DNA of 64,000 bases, from positions 18,975,657-19,039,656 of the forward strand of contig NC_046674.1 in assembly GCF_003369915.1 (NCBI RefSeq). The letters are read 5' to 3'. Made by a program: the position numbers and the translations under genes. This DNA is from Drosophila miranda (Eukaryota > Arthropoda > Insecta > Diptera > Drosophilidae). The notes under the pieces are model-generated. The model had not been told where the DNA came from. It saw only the letters and a list, made by a program, of their open reading frames with translations, and searched no databases. This document shows, piece after piece, positions 58,601-64,000 of this stretch. Within the stretch, counting starts at the first letter, position 1. Each line of letters begins with the position of its first letter.

Positions 58601-61600
58601 GGCATGGTCTCTAATTAATCAATTAAATGGCAGGCCACAAACGAGAGTGCAGCAGCGCCTCCATCATTGAGGAAGTTGTCGCCGCCGCCGCTGGGGAGTC
58701 GTCGGGCGTCGGGCGTCGTTCGCTTCCGTTTTCCGCTGGAAGTGAAATCTGTTGCAAGGCGGCGGCGGATGCCATAAAAATGCCAGCCACCAGCCACCAG
58801 CCACATCTTAGTGGGCAGCCAGTACAGGGCGTGGCAGCCTCTACCCACATAGATCCATGCAACCTGCAAGCTGCAAGCTGCCACCAGGTTCGGTTGCTGT
58901 CCCGGGGGTTCATTCACCCATGGATCCCCGATCCTGCTGCTGTCTGCGTGCCTGCCTGCTGCTGCAGCCTGCTTCTCCCGTTCTTTCTACTAATGGCTTG
59001 CCACACTTTACATTAGCGTCACAATTTATTGGCCAACTGCTGCGCCGGCGCGCAGACGCTCCACAGACGCAGCTCCTGGCGATGGGCGACGGGTCTCCGT
59101 CGGCCCACTTGGCCATTTGCTTTACGCATTGCTTGGTAGCTAAAATGGTCATAATAATAATAAAAATTTTCTGCCAGTCGCCAACGCGTCGCATCGCATC
59201 GATGCCGCAGCTCCAGTTACAGCGGCAGTCCATGCCACAGCCTTAGCCTCTCGCAGTCGCAGTCGCTATCGAGGCGTTTGAGCGCATGTTTGACGCATCA
59301 AATGATGACGACCACGACGACAACGATGAGGATGAGGATGTGGATGTGGATGTGGATGAGGATGCTGATGGGGCAACAGGTCTGCTCTGCTTTGCCCAGC
59401 AAAAGAATTCCCCGGACCAACTCCCAATGCGCCGCCGCCGCTGCCGCCGCCTGCCTCAGGGGTGGGAGCTTCCTTCTCCCCAGTGCGTAAGCTCAGGAGG
59501 CGACCGGTTTATGTCAAATGTATTGACAGGTGCATGGAGCATGCTGCATGCTGCATGCTGCACCATGGAGCGACGGCTGCTCCAGATCACTGAAAACGGG
59601 CTCTGGCCATGGCTCTCCGCTCTGGGCACTCTGATGTCTGCTCTTGGCCTGTGGCTACGGGGCCCAGCAGATACTCGGCAGCGCTGCAGTCAGTGAATCC
59701 ATCATCTGTCTCGTGTGAGAAGAAGAAGGTTGTTTCACTGTTTCCATGTTTCACTGCTTCACGTTTGTTTTTGTTGATTATTTGGAGCTGCTATTGTTGT
59801 GCTTGAGACTCATAGATACTCGTATCAGATATAATCACTCTAAGTGCACTTATCTTGCATTTATTTACCTTAGAACAGCTTTCAGTTCGAGTTTTAAGTG
59901 CATTTTGCACACATCTTCAAGTATTTGGTAGCTTTCGGTACTACCAGAGGACTTTGCCGATTCAAATTGTTTCGTTCTTCCAAGAAAAATCACAGTTCTA
60001 GTTCTCTATTCTTAAATATTATGATCTCTCTATAGATGGGAGTACTTTCACTGAAGATTGGCTCCATTTTTCCCATCTCTTTCGATTAAAAATCACAGTT
60101 CCACTTCCAGTTTCATAAATATTATAATATTCCCTTACTTTGTACTACTTTTGCCTTAGAAAACCTTTAGCTAGAGCTTCATTTTCAAATCTCACTTTGA
60201 GAAATCACTGTTCCCGCTTTCTTGTTATCGAAATATTGTGATATTTGCGCGACATCACTGAAAGGAGGAGCACTACTAGCATTTGAATTGATTTCCGAGA
60301 GAGAGGGGAGCGCAAGAGGAGCAGAAACAATGTCAATATAGCCATGAATTTATGTTTAATAAATGCTCCAATGCTCCAATGCTCCACAGCTCCTCCAATC
60401 GTATCTGTATCTGTATCTCTGTGTGTGTGTGTGTATTCCGCATTCCATTTGTTCGGTAGCCAGCCTCCACTTGATGATGATCCTCCTGCTGCCTCCTCCA
60501 CTTCAGATCTCTCCGTCTCCTCCTCCAGTTCGGATCTTGCAGTCTCCTCCTCCAATCGCAGGGGAGAGTGGAGACGAGACCAACACCCACTAAAGCCGAA
60601 CGAATGCTCATTGTTGCTGCCACAAATAGCCCCACGTTCGGGGCACTGTTTGGATGGGTTTTCCGCCTTGAAGATGGGTTGGGTTTCGCTCTGGGTTTGG
60701 GTTCTATCCAGCGTCCAGCGTCCAGCGTCCAGCGTCCATCGTTTGGCGGCTTCTTTTGTTGGCTTTTGGTCAGTGCGGCGGTGCACAGTTTTTAGATTAT
60801 TTGTTGCTGACAGCTTCATGAAATATTTATTATTATGGTCTCTGCAGCGGCAGGTGTTGCATGGTATGGTGTGTGTGGGGGTGAAGATGCGGACAAAGGC
60901 GGTAAGGCGGCAAGGCGGCAAGGCGGCACGGAGGTGGCTGTGGCATGTGAGGGTGCTGATGCTCGGCTCGATTCCCCATGGACTCATGCCCCACTCTCGG
61001 ACATAGGCAAAGCAGCAAAGCGGTTTGGCTACCAAAATTGAGGTGTTTGCCTCCTTTTGAACTTGAAAGCCGCCGAATGCCGCATCCCCGAATGCCGAAC
61101 GGATCAAAGACGCTGCCGTGGAAACAATGCTGCGTTAAAGGTAATTGTTTGTCAATTACTTGACTCCCGAGGAGTCAGTCGCACAACCAGAGCCCAAAAC
61201 CAAAAACCGCGCACTCGAACCTGCAAATCCAAAGCGCGTGGCGTGGCGTGGCTCTGCCTCTGCCTCTGACTGTGCCTCTGCCTCTGCCTGTGCCTGTGCT
61301 GTTCCTCTGTGGCACTGTGGCACGCTGTTCTCCTTGTTGCTCGCTCGTTCGGCAGTTCAGTGGTTCGGTGCCTGTGTCTTCTGGTTTTTGGGCCAATTAT
61401 AGGCAGCCGCCGCGCGGCTCGTTAGCATATACCAAATCGTATCCGTATTGCAATCGGCATCGGCATCGGCATCGCGCAATCGCACGCCGATAATCGCCAT
61501 CGAGCGAGCGAGAGAGGAGTGTAAAATTATTTAATTCCCGCTTATCGCAGCTGCCGATGTGATCCCTGCTGCTGCATCTCCCCCCTCCCTCTCCCTCTCC

Positions 61601-64000
61601 CTCTTCCGCTCCTGGGCAGAAAGAGAGTGTGTGAAAATGTGTAGCAAGTGGTAAGACAATGATATCTGTAGTGGCATTTGGAATGGTGGCTGGAGATGGG
61701 GCATAGCTTTGATATTTGCTTACCGCTTCAGTTAGGGTATGGCTGGAGTATGGGAACTTTGGAACCGCGAATGGATCTGTAATTTTCAGGAAAGTACAGA
61801 AGTACAGGATAGTACGGATGTAATAGAGCTGGAAGCTGCATAGAAGTGCTGGGAATAAACCAGAGGTTACAATGGAAAGCAAACCCCAGTATATGCCTCT
61901 TCTTCCTAAGATATTCCGCCACATTTAGTGGAAAGATACGCACAATGTTGCACTTGCATACCCATTCTGTAGTCTATAGTTTGTTGGATCCATTGAGTAC
62001 CCATCGATTCTGGCCCTAGGGCATTCCGCATTCACCTTTGCACCCCGAAAAAATCTCCCACAATTCGCGCTTCAGTGGCAGCATTGTTGCACCGTTTGGC
62101 TTTCGGTGGTGGCATCTGTGCACGAGTATGCGTGTGTTTGCTTTACACAGAAAAGTAATTTCGAGCATGTCGCTGCAATCAGAGAGAGAACGCCGCCGAG
62201 TGAGAGATGCTTTGATATGGACTCACAGGGCGAAGAGTTTCCCGCGATCCCCAGATCAGATCAGAAAGGAGAGGAGAAGAGAGGGAGGAGGGGTCTGCAG
62301 AGCTGAAGGTGTTGCACAGACAGCTGTTACTGTTGCAACGCGACTGCGACTGCGACTGCTGTTTGCAGAGCTCCTTAATTGCCTGCGATTTTCAAATGCT
62401 CGAAACGCATTCAATTTATCAACAAGCAGAGTCGGTCGAGCCGAGCAGGGAGTCTCATACGTGAATGAAGGAAGGCCTATATTGTACTTGGAGAAGGATG
62501 AAGCAAGCAGTCGAAACGAGTCTCAGGATGGCGGCTCATTCTGGCAGGAGGCTTGCCCATGAGGAGGCCCATGCCCGAAGGAACCGGCAACGAGAAGGAG
62601 AATGAAGAATGAAGTAGTGCTCGTACCCGGTGACACTTTATTGCCCGATAACTATAAATTTATTGAGATTTATGCAGTGGCGCGGGCATATTATTGCTCT
62701 GTCGCCTGAAATCAAACAAATTAAATGGGAAAATCTCAACAATTATTGATCACTTTCCGGGTCTTAATGCCTTAATGAGCCTGTGTGTTCCCCTAATGAG
62801 AGATGATAACCGATTCCACATCAATTTGTTGTCAATTGTTGGTGCAACAAGAGAAGGAAAAGGGTTGCCCCCCCCCCCCCCCATGTACAGACGAGACGTC
62901 TCTCCTTTGAATAACGTGGCATGCGGGTGTTTGTTGCTTTTGGGATAATCATAAACGAAAACCAAAAACTCAATTGACGAAAAAAGGGCGTTCTGTTTTG
63001 GAGGAGTCAAACCGGAGGCGGCGACAGCGGAGACAGCGGAGACGTGTGGGTGTGCCGCCGCCTCTCCAGACAAGCAAATTATGCAAATTTTCCAATGCTC
63101 CTTCTGCTGCTGCTGCCCCTTCGAATGGTCTGCTCCTCTCTCCAGTCTCCACAGATTCAAGTCTGGTCTGTCGTCTGCTCTTGTGGGTGGACAATGTGAC
63201 ACGCGTCGTCGTGAAAAACAACAGTTTACTCGGCTGCCAGACTCCCATGCCCAACACCAAAGCTCCAGCTCCATCTCCAGCTCCATCTCTGGGTCTCCGT
63301 CACTGAGCTGCTCTTTTGGTGGGGGAGGGAGGGGGGGCCATGCAGGGTCCCTGGGTCCAAGGCCCCAGACAGTTTTTACTGTCTTGACTGCAAAATTTAT
63401 ATTATTTCATGCAATTTGTCATCGTTTTGCCAGTGAGCGAGCGCGGAGCGAGGAAAGATGACTTCGTTTTGGTCAAATCATTCACTCGCCTTCGAGCCAT
63501 GGAGGATGCTTCCCTTCCAGCTCTGAAGGACGTTAAAGGATCTTCCTCCCACGGATATGCTGAAACTTTGTTGCTTGCTCGTCTCTTCGTTTGGGTTATG
63601 GGTTTATTCTTTTGGGTGAATGATTGTATGGTTGCTGTCCTGCCCAAACTCCAATTTTGAACTATTTTCTTTACCAATTTTCCACTTAATATCTTTATAC
63701 TCTCTTGAAAATGGGCTAAAGGAGTTCTTTATGGAGTTTGAAAGTGATTTTGGATTACACAACTTTACTGAGGCTCAATATGTTTTAGCTATAGCATGAA
63801 TACACTCTCATTTGGGAGTTGATTGGGTAGAGAAGTATTCTGTCTTCAAAAGTTGTGGAATATTTTATGAATTCTGTTAATTTTAAGCTGTTTCGGGAGT
63901 TGGATCTGCCAAAAACTCAAAGTAGGAAAGGGAAATCTGTGTTTCTAACGAGTCTGAAAAGTATTACATACCAGAGTATTCCTTTTAAAGGATCTAAGGA
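55626..64000. other. Gene-free region at the right edge
   Basis: About 8.4 kb without a supported gene. It consists of patchy GC-rich and T-rich DNA with CAG/CTG runs, GATGAGGATGTGGATG-type repeats (about 59,315-59,370), tandem GCAGATT (58,447-58,472), GTCCAGC (60,714-60,736), CTCTGCCTCTG-type repeats (61,254-61,300) and GATCGG/CATCGG tandem units (about 61,455-61,475). Likely intergenic or intronic regulatory DNA of a gene beyond the window. Confidence 0.45.
62868..62882 (+). repeat. Poly-C run (15 C)
   Basis: Uninterrupted cytosine run after GGGTTG, the third long homopolymeric G/C run in the window. Confidence 0.9.

Noticed and set aside
60205-61107. 300-codon minus-strand frame
   Set aside because: Low-complexity translation without domain, splice context or codon bias; it crosses microsatellites (GTCCAGC units, GTGTGT).
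62038-62562. 174-codon plus-strand frame near the right edge
   Set aside because: Non-ATG start and Arg/Ser-rich low-complexity translation through GAGA-type repeats.
1-64000. CRISPR arrays, tRNA and rRNA genes
   Set aside because: No evenly spaced identical repeats with unique spacers, no cloverleaf-type A/B boxes and no rRNA-like blocks were seen. The genome is clearly eukaryotic.

Overview
The window is a stretch of Drosophila nuclear DNA, most likely from the obscura group and corresponding to D. melanogaster cytological region 67E-67F (chromosome arm 3L, Muller element D). The evidence is the set and order of recognisable genes (tna, CG6418/DDX42, Blos4, galla-2, OXA1L, Cpr67Fa1, Cpr67Fb, Aps), short introns of 57-90 bp with GTAAGT-type donors, and abundant CA, GA and CAG microsatellites. 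In pseudoobscura-type flies this element is the X arm XR, but the sequence cannot prove that. Gene names rest on remembered family and ortholog features, not on a search.

Layout. 1-24.77 kb has no convincing protein gene. It reads as the long upstream and first-intron region of tna, with a likely 5' untranslated exon at about 11.54-12.68 kb and many simple repeats. 24.78-28.79 kb is the nine-exon coding part of tna (a ZMIZ-type SP-RING SUMO ligase), followed by a 2-kb AT-rich 3' UTR. 31.29-33.73 kb (-) is a DDX42-like DEAD-box helicase. 34.47-35.04 kb (+) is the BLOC-1 subunit gene Blos4, convergent with a secreted His/Glu-rich repeat protein at 35.21-36.79 kb (-). A non-LTR retrotransposon remnant at 37.5-38.07 kb has a target-site duplication. 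galla-2 (cytosolic Fe-S targeting) at 38.90-39.43 kb (+) converges with OXA1L (mitochondrial insertase) at 39.64-41.13 kb (-). Two cuticle protein genes, Cpr67Fa1 (44.2 kb) and Cpr67Fb (50.3 kb), flank an accessory island at 44.9-48.5 kb. The Nudix hydrolase Aps lies at 52.25-52.92 kb (-), with its untranslated leader probably extending to about 54.6 kb. 55.6-64.0 kb shows no supported gene.

The most interesting structures are: (i) a 2.2-kb near-perfect inverted repeat (45,351-47,530) with a 74-nt loop, whose arms carry a duplicated intron-containing gene fragment, which is the architecture of a long hairpin-RNA (hpRNA/endo-siRNA) locus; (ii) a dispersed repeat present in at least three divergent copies, each just upstream of a gene (CG6418, galla-2, Aps) and in the same orientation as that gene, two of them carrying TATCGATA (DRE/BEAF-32-type) motifs; in galla-2 the repeat supplies an open frame that could add an N-terminal membrane segment; (iii) the six-unit, dibasic-site-punctuated secreted repeat protein.

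The genes do not form a pathway. They are ordinary housekeeping and cuticle genes packed tightly, with overlapping or abutting 3' ends, beside one large regulatory gene (tna) with long noncoding flanks.
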